64,000 nucleotides of DNA from Pseudomonas nabeulensis. GTDB taxonomy: Bacteria > Pseudomonadota > Gammaproteobacteria > Pseudomonadales > Pseudomonadaceae. Within the stretch, counting starts at the first letter, position 1, and each line of letters begins with the position of its first letter. Shown here in pieces: positions 47,158 through 54,365 of this stretch. The stretch lies in the NCBI RefSeq assembly GCF_004682045.1, contig NZ_QUZT01000015.1, forward strand, positions 1 through 64,000. The letters are read 5' to 3'. Both the position numbers and the translations under genes were made by a program. The notes beneath the pieces were generated by a model that did not search any database, was not told the origin of the DNA, and saw nothing but the letters and a program-made list of their open reading frames with translations.

Positions 47158-48177
47158 TCAGTTCAGGTGCGCTTTCAACTCACCCGCCGCCTGACGCATC
47201 GCTGCTTTCACTTCCGGGATATTGCTCAGCGGGTTGAGCAAACCATAGTCATGGATCATCCCGTTGTAGCGCACCGCCGTCACGTCCACACCGGCTGCGT
47301 CGAGCTTGCGGGCATAGGCCTCGCCTTCATCGCGCAGTACGTCCAGGCCAGCGGTTTGCACCAGCGCCGGTGGCAGGCCAGTCAGTTGCGCCGGGGTTGC
47401 CCGCAGTGGCGATGCGTAGATCTCGGCGCGTTGCTTGGCGTCGGTGGTGTAGCTGTCCCAGAACCAGCTCATCATGTTTTTGGTGAGGAAGTGGCCTTCG
47501 GCGTACTGCTTGTACGACGGGGTGTCGAAGTTCGCATCGGTCACCGGCCACAGCAGCAACTGGAAGCGCAGTTTCGGTGTGTTCTGCTCCTTGGCTTTCA
47601 GGGCCACCACCGCCGCCATGTTGCCGCCGACGCTGTTACCGGCCACTGCCAGGCGGGTGCTGTCGACGTTGATCTGCTTGCCATGCTCGGCCACCCAACG
47701 GGTCGCGGCGTAGGCCTGGTTGAAGGCGGTCGGGTAGTGCGCTTCCGGGGACGGCGTGTAGTCCACGTACACCGCTACCGCGCCGGAGCCAACCACCAAG
47801 TCACGAATCAGACGGGCGTGGGTCGGGTAGTCGCCGAGCACCCAGCCACCGCCGTGGAAGTACATGAACACCGGCAGCTCACCCTTGATGTTGGCGGGAC
47901 GCACGATGGTCAGCTTGATGTTCTGGCCATCCACCTTGATGGTCTTGTCGCTGACTTCAATGCCGGACATGTCCACTTTCACCGAGTTCTGCGCGCCGGT
48001 CAGGACCGCACGTGCATCCTTGGGGCTCAGTTGTTCAAGCGGGCGACCGCCGCCGGCGGCCAGGGCGTTGAGAAACGCCTGGGTCTGATGCTCGGGCACT
48101 GCGGTGTCGGCGGCGTAGGCGCTGCCGATGGACAGGGCGAGGACGGTGGCGGTCAGGGCTTTTTTGAAAGTGTTCAT
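47158..48177 (-). CDS. Exported alpha/beta hydrolase (HSL family)
   Basis: The protein has a signal peptide (cleavage near AYA-ADT), so it is likely periplasmic. The hormone-sensitive-lipase family motif HGGGW lies in FMYFHGGGWVLGDY. The nucleophile elbow reads GNSVGG where GDSAGG is usual, and a late IHDYGLLNPL supplies the catalytic histidine. These enzymes hydrolyse short-chain esters or lactones. From ATG 48177 it has 339 residues; GTG 48192 is an alternative. An unusual set of inverted repeats lies upstream at 48282-48329. Confidence 0.9.
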   Translation of the reverse strand: MNTFKKALTATVLALSIGSAYAADTAVPEHQTQAFLNALAAGGGRPLEQLSPKDARAVLTGAQNSVKVDMSGIEVSDKTIKVDGQNIKLTIVRPANIKGELPVFMYFHGGGWVLGDYPTHARLIRDLVVGSGAVAVYVDYTPSPEAHYPTAFNQAYAATRWVAEHGKQINVDSTRLAVAGNSVGGNMAAVVALKAKEQNTPKLRFQLLLWPVTDANFDTPSYKQYAEGHFLTKNMMSWFWDSYTTDAKQRAEIYASPLRATPAQLTGLPPALVQTAGLDVLRDEGEAYARKLDAAGVDVTAVRYNGMIHDYGLLNPLSNIPEVKAAMRQAAGELKAHLN

Positions 48178-48281
48178 GTCGTTTGCGCTCACTTGAAGTA
48201 TTGGAATTGGAGGGCCGCTTCAGCGCCTCTGGCTGTCTGCGTGCTGGCTTGGGAGTGAATTTACGGCCTGATCGAGTGAGA

Positions 48282-48329
48282 GACAATTAGGCTGAATCGA
48301 GATTAATTGTCCCCTTTGCGGGGACAATT
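48282..48329. promoter_or_regulatory. Two overlapping inverted repeats upstream of the hydrolase
   Basis: GACAATTA (48282-48289) pairs with TAATTGTC (48304-48311). The same right arm, extended as AATTGTCCCC (48305-48314), pairs perfectly with GGGGACAATT (48320-48329) around a 5-base loop. The two pairings exclude each other. The element lies about 105 bases before the hydrolase start and 8 bases after the end of the EEP gene. It could be a regulator-binding site or an RNA switch or terminator. Confidence 0.6.
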
Positions 48330-48336
48330 CTGTGAG

Positions 48337-49425
48337 CTACTGCGCGGCGGGCAGCAGGAAGCGTGCAATCACCGGCAAATGGTTGGAAATACGCAGCGTG
48401 TCGTCCTGGCGCACCTTGGCCTCTACCCGCTTGATACGCGGGCTGTAGAACAGGTAATCGAGTGTGCGATCCGGGCCCTCCACGCTCGGGTCATTGGGAA
48501 AGTTCGTCAGCCATTGCTCACGGTCGATACCGCTGGCTTGGCTGTTGCTCGGGATCATCGGGTATTTGTCCCACAGCAGGTGCAGCTCGCTGTCTGGCGA
48601 ATACTGCCCGCGTTTGCTGGCATCCAGGCGTAGGAATTGCCCCAGGGGCAGCAGGTTGAAATCCCCGCCGATCAGCCACGGCGTGCCGCGACCTTCGAAT
48701 TTATCCAGCAGTTTGACCGTGGTGTGTACCTGTTCCTGCACCGCGCTGCGACCGGGAGCGTCACCGTCCAGGCGGGTATTGAGTACCGCCAGTTGACCAC
48801 CGTCGCTCAGGGGCAGATAGGTCAGCAACAGGGCCGGCTTGGGTTGAAACTGACGACTGATGAAGTTGGCGGGCGACACCGGCAATTGCAGGCGCTCGGC
48901 GTGTTCGATCTGGTAGCGGCTGAGGGTTGCGAGTTTGCGCCCGACGCTGCCAAAGATGTGCCAGTCGGGCACGAAGTCGGCCTTCCAGTCGAAGGCTTGG
49001 GTGCTGCACGGGTAGAGGTCGGCCAGGCGCTCTTGCAGCAGGGCGAGTTGGTCCTGGTAGTGGGAGGGCTTGGCGTTTTCGTCGAGTTCCTGCAGCAGCA
49101 GAATGTCGGGTTGTTCGTCGCGAATCACCCGCGCCACTTCGTCGAGGCTGGCGGCCATGTCTTCTACGGTGGGGCGCTCGTCGGGGCCGGAGCCATCGGC
49201 GGTGTCGTACCAGAACACATAGTTTTTGCCGGCCAGGTATTGCACGTTCCAGGTCATCACCTTGAGCGCCTGCCCCGGCAACAGCGTCGGTGCACGCGGT
49301 GCTACGCAGCTGACGGGCAGGGTTTGCTTGGGTTCCGGGCGCCAGGTCAGGCTGTAGATCAGGGTGGCGAGCAGGCCTGCGATGATCAACAGGCCCAGCA
49401 GGGTTATGCGCAATAAACGGGTCAT
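48337..49425 (-). CDS. Endonuclease/exonuclease/phosphatase family protein
   Basis: The 362-residue protein has one N-terminal membrane segment (LLGLLIIAGLLATLIYSL), then an EEP fold. It begins with MTWNVQYLAG, has the catalytic glutamate in ILLLQELDENA, GGDFNLLPLG and ends with ISNHLPVIARF (SxHxP). Family members cut phosphodiester bonds in nucleic acids, sphingomyelin or phosphoinositides; the anchored form here is likely to act in the periplasm. It follows a YciC-like gene by 40 bases and is probably co-transcribed with it. Confidence 0.88.
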   Translation of the reverse strand: MTRLLRITLLGLLIIAGLLATLIYSLTWRPEPKQTLPVSCVAPRAPTLLPGQALKVMTWNVQYLAGKNYVFWYDTADGSGPDERPTVEDMAASLDEVARVIRDEQPDILLLQELDENAKPSHYQDQLALLQERLADLYPCSTQAFDWKADFVPDWHIFGSVGRKLATLSRYQIEHAERLQLPVSPANFISRQFQPKPALLLTYLPLSDGGQLAVLNTRLDGDAPGRSAVQEQVHTTVKLLDKFEGRGTPWLIGGDFNLLPLGQFLRLDASKRGQYSPDSELHLLWDKYPMIPSNSQASGIDREQWLTNFPNDPSVEGPDRTLDYLFYSPRIKRVEAKVRQDDTLRISNHLPVIARFLLPAAQ

Positions 49426-49465
49426 CGGCTCGGCTTATAGCGTTTCAGAGGAGCCACGGAGCATA

Positions 49466-50134
49466 TCACCGCGCGTCGGCATCGCCACCGATCAGCATGA
49501 ATAAACGGAACAGGACGACGCTGGTAAACAGTTGCAGGAAGCTGTGGGCACTGTCCATCAGCAAGCCCAGCAGCGGCGCCGGGTCTGGATAGGCCGCAAC
49601 GCTGGCGCCCTTGAGCAGCCACAGCGGCGTCATCACGCACAGCAGGCACAGCAGGATTCGCCAGAAATGCCCGCGGGTCAGGCGCAGGCTTTCTTTCATC
49701 GCCTCCAGCGCCGACATGCCGCGCAACACCAGCAGGTATTCGGCAAAGGCCAGCAGCACCATCAGAATCAAGCCCGGCAGGAAATACAGCGACAGCCCCA
49801 ACAGAATCAGCAGCGTGCTCATGGCCGTCAGCAGGGCGAAGCGCGGCCACAGGGTCAGGGCCATGGCCCACACATCCTTGGTGCGCGGCGACTCGCCTCG
49901 AGTACGGGCATCGAGAAACAGGATCAACGCGCCGGTGTACAGCGGGTACACCAACAATCCCACCACCACGCTGTAACCGGGGAAGGCATCCGGGCCGACG
50001 GCGTGGTTGAGCACCTGTTGCAGCAGGGCTTCGAGAATCACCAACGGCAAGCACAGCTGCACGATGGCGCCCAGGTTGCGTTGGGTGAAACGGAAGGAGT
50101 CGCGCAGTACGTCTAACGGATTCATCAGGTTCAT
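49466..50134 (-). CDS. YciC-like (UPF0259) membrane protein
   Basis: The 222-residue protein has about five or six membrane segments. It matches the YciC/UPF0259 pattern, with an N-terminal PLDVLRDSFRFTQRNLGAI, a central YPLYTGALILFLDARTRGE and the late ALEAMKESLRLTRGHFWRIL. The function of the family is unknown. It lies upstream of an EEP-family gene on the same strand and is divergent from a DUF2076 gene. Confidence 0.82.
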   Translation of the reverse strand: MNLMNPLDVLRDSFRFTQRNLGAIVQLCLPLVILEALLQQVLNHAVGPDAFPGYSVVVGLLVYPLYTGALILFLDARTRGESPRTKDVWAMALTLWPRFALLTAMSTLLILLGLSLYFLPGLILMVLLAFAEYLLVLRGMSALEAMKESLRLTRGHFWRILLCLLCVMTPLWLLKGASVAAYPDPAPLLGLLMDSAHSFLQLFTSVVLFRLFMLIGGDADAR

Positions 50135-50284
50135 CGCAGGCCTAAAAGCAAGGGCGACACTTTAACCGATCAGGAGCTTCGGCACGCAAACGTAAACCTT
50201 GAGTAAAGACCATTGAAACAACTGGTAACAGCCCCATAACTAGCGCGTACTCACGATTTCTACCGGCAATCTAACGAGGTCGCC

Positions 50285-51007
50285 ATGAACAGCGAAGAGC
50301 AAACCCTGATCGATGGACTGTTTTCACGGTTGCAGCAAGCCGAAACGGATTCAGCCCCCCGCGACGCCCAGGCCGAGGCGCGGATCAAGGAGCATATGAC
50401 TCGCCAACCGGCGGCCGGGTACTACATGACCCAGTCGATTCTGGTGCAGGAACACGCGCTCAAGAGCCTCGACGCGCAGAACAAGCAACAGGCGCAGCAG
50501 ATCCAGCAGTTGCAGGATGAATTGCAGCAGGCCAGGTCCGCGCAACCGGCGCCGTCGAGCGGCGGAGGGTTTTTGTCGAGCATCTTTGGTGGCGGTTCCC
50601 GTGATCCGCAACCGGCACAGGCTGCCCCGTCGTCTTCTGGCGGCTGGCGTGAACCGGCTCGCCCGGCATTCAATCAACCGGCACCGCAGCAGAATTATCA
50701 ACAGCCACCGGCCGCACCTGCTGGCAGCGGCTTCTTGGGCGGCGCGATGAAAACCGCTGCGGGCGTGGCCGGGGGTGTATTGCTGGCCGAGGGCATCAGC
50801 AGCCTGTTCCATCACAACCAGCAGCCGCAGATTGTCGAAGAAATCATCGAGCAACCGGCACCGGCCAGTGACCAAGGCGGTTGGGGCAACGATGACCAAC
50901 GCTTTGCCGGCAATGACAGCTGGGGCAGCAACAACTCGGATAGCTTTGCCGACAGCGATTATTCCGACGACTCCTCTTCCTTCGGCGACGACGATTCCTT
51001 CGTCTGA
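50285..51007 (+). CDS. DUF2076 domain-containing protein
   Basis: The 240-residue protein starts with the DUF2076 pattern NSEEQTLIDGLFSRLQQAE. A helical glutamine-rich coiled-coil-like region follows at about 60-85 (QNKQQAQQIQQLQDELQQA), then a proline/glutamine linker. A glycine-rich hydrophobic stretch (GFLGGAMKTAAGVAGGVLLA) may insert in a membrane. The last 50 residues are acidic and rich in serine and aspartate. Function is unknown. An AACGAGGTCGCC site precedes the ATG and a strong terminator follows. Confidence 0.88.
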   Translation: MNSEEQTLIDGLFSRLQQAETDSAPRDAQAEARIKEHMTRQPAAGYYMTQSILVQEHALKSLDAQNKQQAQQIQQLQDELQQARSAQPAPSSGGGFLSSIFGGGSRDPQPAQAAPSSSGGWREPARPAFNQPAPQQNYQQPPAAPAGSGFLGGAMKTAAGVAGGVLLAEGISSLFHHNQQPQIVEEIIEQPAPASDQGGWGNDDQRFAGNDSWGSNNSDSFADSDYSDDSSSFGDDDSFV

Positions 51008-51019
51008 CCCACCTCAAAC

Positions 51020-51051
51020 CCGGGGCGCATCGTCGCCCCGGTCTGATTTTT
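51020..51051 (+). terminator. Intrinsic terminator after the DUF2076 gene
   Basis: CCGGGGCG (51020-51027) pairs with CGCCCCGG (51034-51041) across a 6-base loop and is followed by TCTGATTTTT. Confidence 0.85.
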
Positions 51052-51128
51052 CCCGGCAACCGGCTCGCGGCTGGCATACTGGCAGCCTTTTCGGGCCCTG
51101 ATGCCTGGCTGTTATGAGGGAAAGCGCG

Positions 51129-51605
51129 GTGAAGAAAATTGCAGTATTTGCCGATGTGCAAAACCTCTACTACACCGTTCGCCAGGCCTATGGTTGCCAC
51201 TTCAACTACGCCGCGCTGTGGGCTGACATCAGCTCGCGCGGGCAGATCGTCGAGGCGTACGCGTATGCCATCGACCGTGGCGACAGCAAGCAGCAGCAAT
51301 TCCAGCAGATCCTGCGCAACCTGGGCTTTACGGTAAAACTCAAGCCTTACATCCAGCGCAGCGACGGCTCGGCCAAGGGCGACTGGGACGTGGGCATCAC
51401 CATCGATATCATGGACGCCGCCGACCACGTCGACGAAATCGTCCTGGCCTCGGGCGACGGTGACTTCGACATGCTGCTCGACCGGGTTATCCACAAACAT
51501 GGCGTGCAGGCTGTGGCCTATGGCGTACCGGGGCTGACGGCGAACTCACTGATACGCGCCGCCAGCCGCTACGTGCCCATCGAAGGCGCGTTGCTGCTCA
51601 AATAA
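51129..51605 (+). CDS. NYN-domain (LabA/DUF88) nuclease
   Basis: The 158-residue protein is a PIN-like NYN-domain ribonuclease candidate. Acidic residues expected at the metal site are in VFADVQNLYYTVRQ, KGDWDVGITIDIMDAAD and IVLASGDGDFDMLLDRV. The start is likely GTG at 51129, with AGGGAAAG upstream; ATG at 51114 is the alternative. It is followed 25 bases later by a DEDDh exonuclease, which suggests a shared role in RNA or DNA turnover. RNA cleavage has not been shown for this branch as far as I know. Confidence 0.88.
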   Translation: MKKIAVFADVQNLYYTVRQAYGCHFNYAALWADISSRGQIVEAYAYAIDRGDSKQQQFQQILRNLGFTVKLKPYIQRSDGSAKGDWDVGITIDIMDAADHVDEIVLASGDGDFDMLLDRVIHKHGVQAVAYGVPGLTANSLIRAASRYVPIEGALLLK

Positions 51606-51630
51606 TGGCTTGAACGGAGTTGGAACAGGT

Positions 51631-52242
51631 TTGGAACGTATAGCGGTCATCGACTTTGAAACCACCGGCATCACCCCGAGCAGCCACTGCCGGGCCACGG
51701 AAATCGCGGTGGTCATCCTTGAGCGCGGCCAGATCGTGGACCGCTACCAGAGCCTGATGAACACCGGCGTGCGCGTCCCCGCGTTCATCGAACAACTCAC
51801 CGGCATCAGCAACGCCATGCTGCGCAGCGCGCCACCGGCCGAGCGGGTGATGAACGAAGTGAATGAGTTCGTCGGCACCACGCCACTGCTGGCGCATAAC
51901 GCTGCGTTCGACCAGAAATTCTGGGACTACGAGTTGGGCCTGATCCGCCGCACCCGTTTGCAGAAATTCGCCTGTTCGCTGTTGCTGGCGCGGCGGTTGA
52001 TGCCTACGGCGCCGAATCACAAACTCGGCACATTAAATGCCTTCGCCCAACTGCCACACACCGGCAAGGCTCACCGGGCGATGGCGGATGCAGAAATGGC
52101 GGCCAACCTGACCGCCCATCTGGCCCAGGAACTGCGCAGCACCCACGGCTTGCGCGAACTGTCCCATGACCTGCTGTGTACGTTGCAGAAAGTGCCGGCG
52201 GCGAAGATCAACGAGCATTTGAAGAAGCATCGCGGGTTCTGA
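51631..52242 (+). CDS. DEDDh 3'-5' exonuclease (DnaQ-like)
   Basis: The 203-residue protein has the three exonuclease motifs: VIDFETTGITP (DxE), LLAHNAAFDQKFW (HNAxFD) and HRAMADAEMAANL (HxxxxD). This is the fold of DNA polymerase III epsilon, RNase T and oligoribonuclease. The chosen start is TTG at 51631 (giving MERIAVIDFE) with GGAG 12 bases upstream. An earlier TTG at 51610 would add seven residues. The substrate is not clear. It follows a NYN-domain gene and is followed by a large REP cluster. Confidence 0.87.
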   Translation: MERIAVIDFETTGITPSSHCRATEIAVVILERGQIVDRYQSLMNTGVRVPAFIEQLTGISNAMLRSAPPAERVMNEVNEFVGTTPLLAHNAAFDQKFWDYELGLIRRTRLQKFACSLLLARRLMPTAPNHKLGTLNAFAQLPHTGKAHRAMADAEMAANLTAHLAQELRSTHGLRELSHDLLCTLQKVPAAKINEHLKKHRGF

Positions 52243-52276
52243 GCCCGAGCCCGGCTTTCAATATCAATGAAATTCA

Positions 52277-52369
52277 AATGTGGGAGGGGGCTTGCCCCCG
52301 ATAGCGGTGGATCAGCCAGCTTATTTGTAGCTGACACACTGCCATCGGGGGCAAGCCCCCTCCCACATT
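52277..52369. repeat. REPIN (GI type) in the 52 kb REP cluster
   Basis: An inverted GI-type REP pair is the first element of a 557-base intergenic region (52243-52798) almost wholly made of REP elements and one gene remnant. Confidence 0.93.
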
Positions 52370-52382
52370 AGTTATGTGGTGT

Positions 52383-52532
52383 TCATCGAGACTGTGTGCA
52401 ATCCAGAGCCTGATCCACCACCACCTTCGCCATCTCCACCAAATGCATCACCGCCCGTTGCTGCGCGCTCAGCACTTCCCCCGACGCCTGCACCGTCTCC
52501 ACCGCGCAATGCAGCAAATCCGCCGCATCCAT
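52383..52532 (-). pseudogene. Remnant of a DUF3077/DUF6124-like small protein gene
   Basis: The minus strand keeps 49 codons from an ATG at 52532 to a TGA at 52383. The product reads MDAADLLHCAVETVQASG, then EVLSAQQRAVMHLVEMAKVV and ends VDQALDCTQSR. It resembles the C-terminal half of the small DUF3077/DUF6124 proteins common in Pseudomonas, which are often 90-120 residues. The 5' side runs directly into a REP half (CCCCCGAT then GGATGCGG), and a TAG lies five codons upstream, so the first half of the gene seems lost. The family match is from memory. Confidence 0.45.
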
Positions 52533-52733
52533 CGGGGGCAAGCCCTAATGCCAGTCAGTTAAGGCAAAGACTGTACCTGTGGCGAGGGAGCTTGCTCCCG
52601 CTGGGCCGCGAAGCGGCCCCAAAAAATGGGCCTGCTGCGCAGTCCAGCGGGAGCAAGCTCCCTCGCCACAGGTTACTTTTTATCCTTCCGATCTCTTAAC
52701 TGACTGGCATTGGGGCAAGCCCCTCCCACAGTT
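52531..52733. repeat. Nested palindromic element: REP halves, 17-bp inverted repeat and a GIII REPIN
   Basis: A GIII-type REPIN (arms 52575-52604 and 52644-52673, 30 complementary bases, core GAGGGAGCTTGCTCCC) is enclosed by a perfect 17-bp inverted repeat. That repeat is AATGCCAGTCAGTTAAG at 52547-52563 with CTTAACTGACTGGCATT at 52695-52711. Outside it are GI-like REP fragments (52531-52545 and 52711-52731). The whole could fold into one long cruciform. Confidence 0.8.
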
Positions 52734-52762
52734 GACCGGGTTCCAACATGAGAATGCGGTCA

Positions 52763-52792
52763 AAATGTGGGAGCAGGCTTGCCTGCGATAGC
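52763..52792. repeat. Single REP sequence, fourth variant
   Basis: AATGTGGGAGCAGGCTTGCC followed by TGCGATAGCG is a lone REP with a GCAGGCTTGCCTGC core unlike the GI, GII and GIII cores. It lies 7 bases before the end of the Lrp-type gene. Confidence 0.75.
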
Positions 52793-52798
52793 GATAGG

Positions 52799-53260
52799 TC
52801 AGCCACCATTTTTCCCATTGCCCTCCAGTTGCCCCAACGGCACCCGCCGCTCTATCGCGCTCGACAAGATGATCGAGGTCTTGCTGAACCCGAACTTCGC
52901 CACGCGGTTGATCAGGTTCTCAAGCTCCGGCATCGAGCCCACCGCCGCTTGCATGATCACGCACGGGTCACCGGTTACGCGGTGGCATTCGGTCAGTTCG
53001 GGGATTTCCGCCAGGGCGTCGTACACCTTCTGGCTGCCATGGTTGGTCAGCCTCAGTTCGATCATGCATTGGATCGGCAAACCGACTTTGGACAGGTCCA
53101 CCTTGGCCTGGTACCCGGTGATCACGCCACTGGCTTCCAACTTGGCGACTCGTTCAGCCACGGCCGGGGCCGAGAGGTTTACCTTGCGTGCCAGTTGCGC
53201 GTAGGACGCGCGGCCGTCTTCGAGCAGGGCGCTGAGGAGCATGCGGTCGTATTTGTCCAT
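52799..53260 (-). CDS. Lrp/AsnC family regulator next to an EamA exporter
   Basis: The 153-residue protein has an AsnC-type helix-turn-helix at about 5-60 (DGRASYAQLARKVNLSAPAV ... AERVAKLEASGVI). A RAM effector domain follows at about 70-140 (CHRVTGDPCVIMQAAVGSM). The start is the ATG at 53260 with AGGAGCC upstream. It is divergent from an EamA-type exporter (start 53421), an arrangement in which Lrp regulators commonly control amino-acid export; that link is inferred. A promoter (TTCAAA, 16 bases, TATAAA) lies at 53299-53326 on the minus strand. Confidence 0.92.
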   Translation of the reverse strand: MDKYDRMLLSALLEDGRASYAQLARKVNLSAPAVAERVAKLEASGVITGYQAKVDLSKVGLPIQCMIELRLTNHGSQKVYDALAEIPELTECHRVTGDPCVIMQAAVGSMPELENLINRVAKFGFSKTSIILSSAIERRVPLGQLEGNGKNGG

Positions 53261-53298
53261 GATAAGGCTCCTGTTGCACGTGGCTTTCGAAAGCACGG

Positions 53299-53326
53299 TT
53301 TATAGCCTTCATAACCATGCTTTGAA
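53299..53326 (-). promoter_or_regulatory. Promoter of the Lrp-type gene at 53 kb
   Basis: On the minus strand TTCAAA (53321-53326) and TATAAA (53299-53304) are 16 bases apart, 38 bases before the ATG. The 160-base divergent gap must also hold the exporter promoter. Confidence 0.45.
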
Positions 53327-53420
53327 AAGTGTATGGGCGGTTTAAACAGGTTTTGTAACTTATGTTCAGCAGGCCGCTTTTCTAGAATAAGCGTCCTTCC
53401 TCCTGCCATAGAGCCACCCA

Positions 53421-54317
53421 ATGCCTGGCCCACGTCGCTTTCCCTTACCGTTGATCGCCGCTTTTTTTGCGTTGTATGTGATTTGGGGTTCCACCTACCT
53501 GGTGATCCGCATTGGCGTGGAGTCCTGGCCGCCGTTGATGCTCGGCGGGATTCGCTTTTTGGCGGCGGGGGCGGTGATGTATGGCTTCTTGCGCTGGCGC
53601 GGGGTGCCGGCGCCGACCTGGGAACAGTGGAAGGCCGCGGCCAAGATCGGCATTTTGCTGCTGACCTTCGGCAACGGTGGGGTGACGTTGGCCGAGCACT
53701 CGGGTGTGTCGTCCGGGGTGGCCGCGCTGGCCGTGGCGACGGTGCCGTTGTTTACCTTGCTCTGTGGGTTTTTCTGGGGGGCGCGTAATACCCGTCTGGA
53801 ATGGGCCGGTGTGTTTTTGGGGATCGCCGGGATTGCCATGCTCAACATGGGCAGCACCTTGCAATCGAGCCCGACCGGCGCCGCGTTGCTGTTGTTCGCA
53901 GCGGCGTCGTGGGCCTTTGGTTCGGTGTGGAGCCGGCGCCTGCCGTTGCCCCAGGGCGCCATGGCCAGTGCGGCGGAAATGCTGGTGGCCGGTGTGACGC
54001 TATTGATCGGCAGCGCCCTCTCCGGTGAGCGCCTGCACGCCATGCCGCCGATAGAAGGTTGGCTGGCCCTGGCGTATCTGGCGGTGTTCGGCTCGATCAT
54101 CGCCTTCAACGCCTACATGTACCTGCTCAAGCACGTGCGTCCGGCGGCGGCGACCAGTTATGCCTATGTGAACCCGGCGGTGGCAGTGTTGCTGGGGATT
54201 GTCTTCGTCGGCGAGACCATTGGCCTGGAAGAGGCCCTGGCCATGCTGGTGATCATCAGCGCCGTGCTGTTGATCAGCCTGCCCCAGTGGCGCAAGCCCA
54301 AGCCGGAAATAAGGTAA
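53421..54317 (+). CDS. EamA-family (DMT) exporter, YedA-like
   Basis: The 298-residue protein has ten membrane segments in two EamA repeats, with YVIWGSTYLVIRIGVESWPP at the start of the first and AVLLGIVFVGETIGLEEAL in the second. This layout matches YedA-type drug/metabolite transporters, which export amino acids or other metabolites. The divergent Lrp-type gene suggests an amino-acid-linked substrate. rhlE follows after 48 bases. Confidence 0.9.
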   Translation: MPGPRRFPLPLIAAFFALYVIWGSTYLVIRIGVESWPPLMLGGIRFLAAGAVMYGFLRWRGVPAPTWEQWKAAAKIGILLLTFGNGGVTLAEHSGVSSGVAALAVATVPLFTLLCGFFWGARNTRLEWAGVFLGIAGIAMLNMGSTLQSSPTGAALLLFAAASWAFGSVWSRRLPLPQGAMASAAEMLVAGVTLLIGSALSGERLHAMPPIEGWLALAYLAVFGSIIAFNAYMYLLKHVRPAAATSYAYVNPAVAVLLGIVFVGETIGLEEALAMLVIISAVLLISLPQWRKPKPEIR

Positions 54318-54365
54318 ACTGCGGCCCATTGCGTTCCTTGCGCTGAATTTTCCTACGGTAACTAC

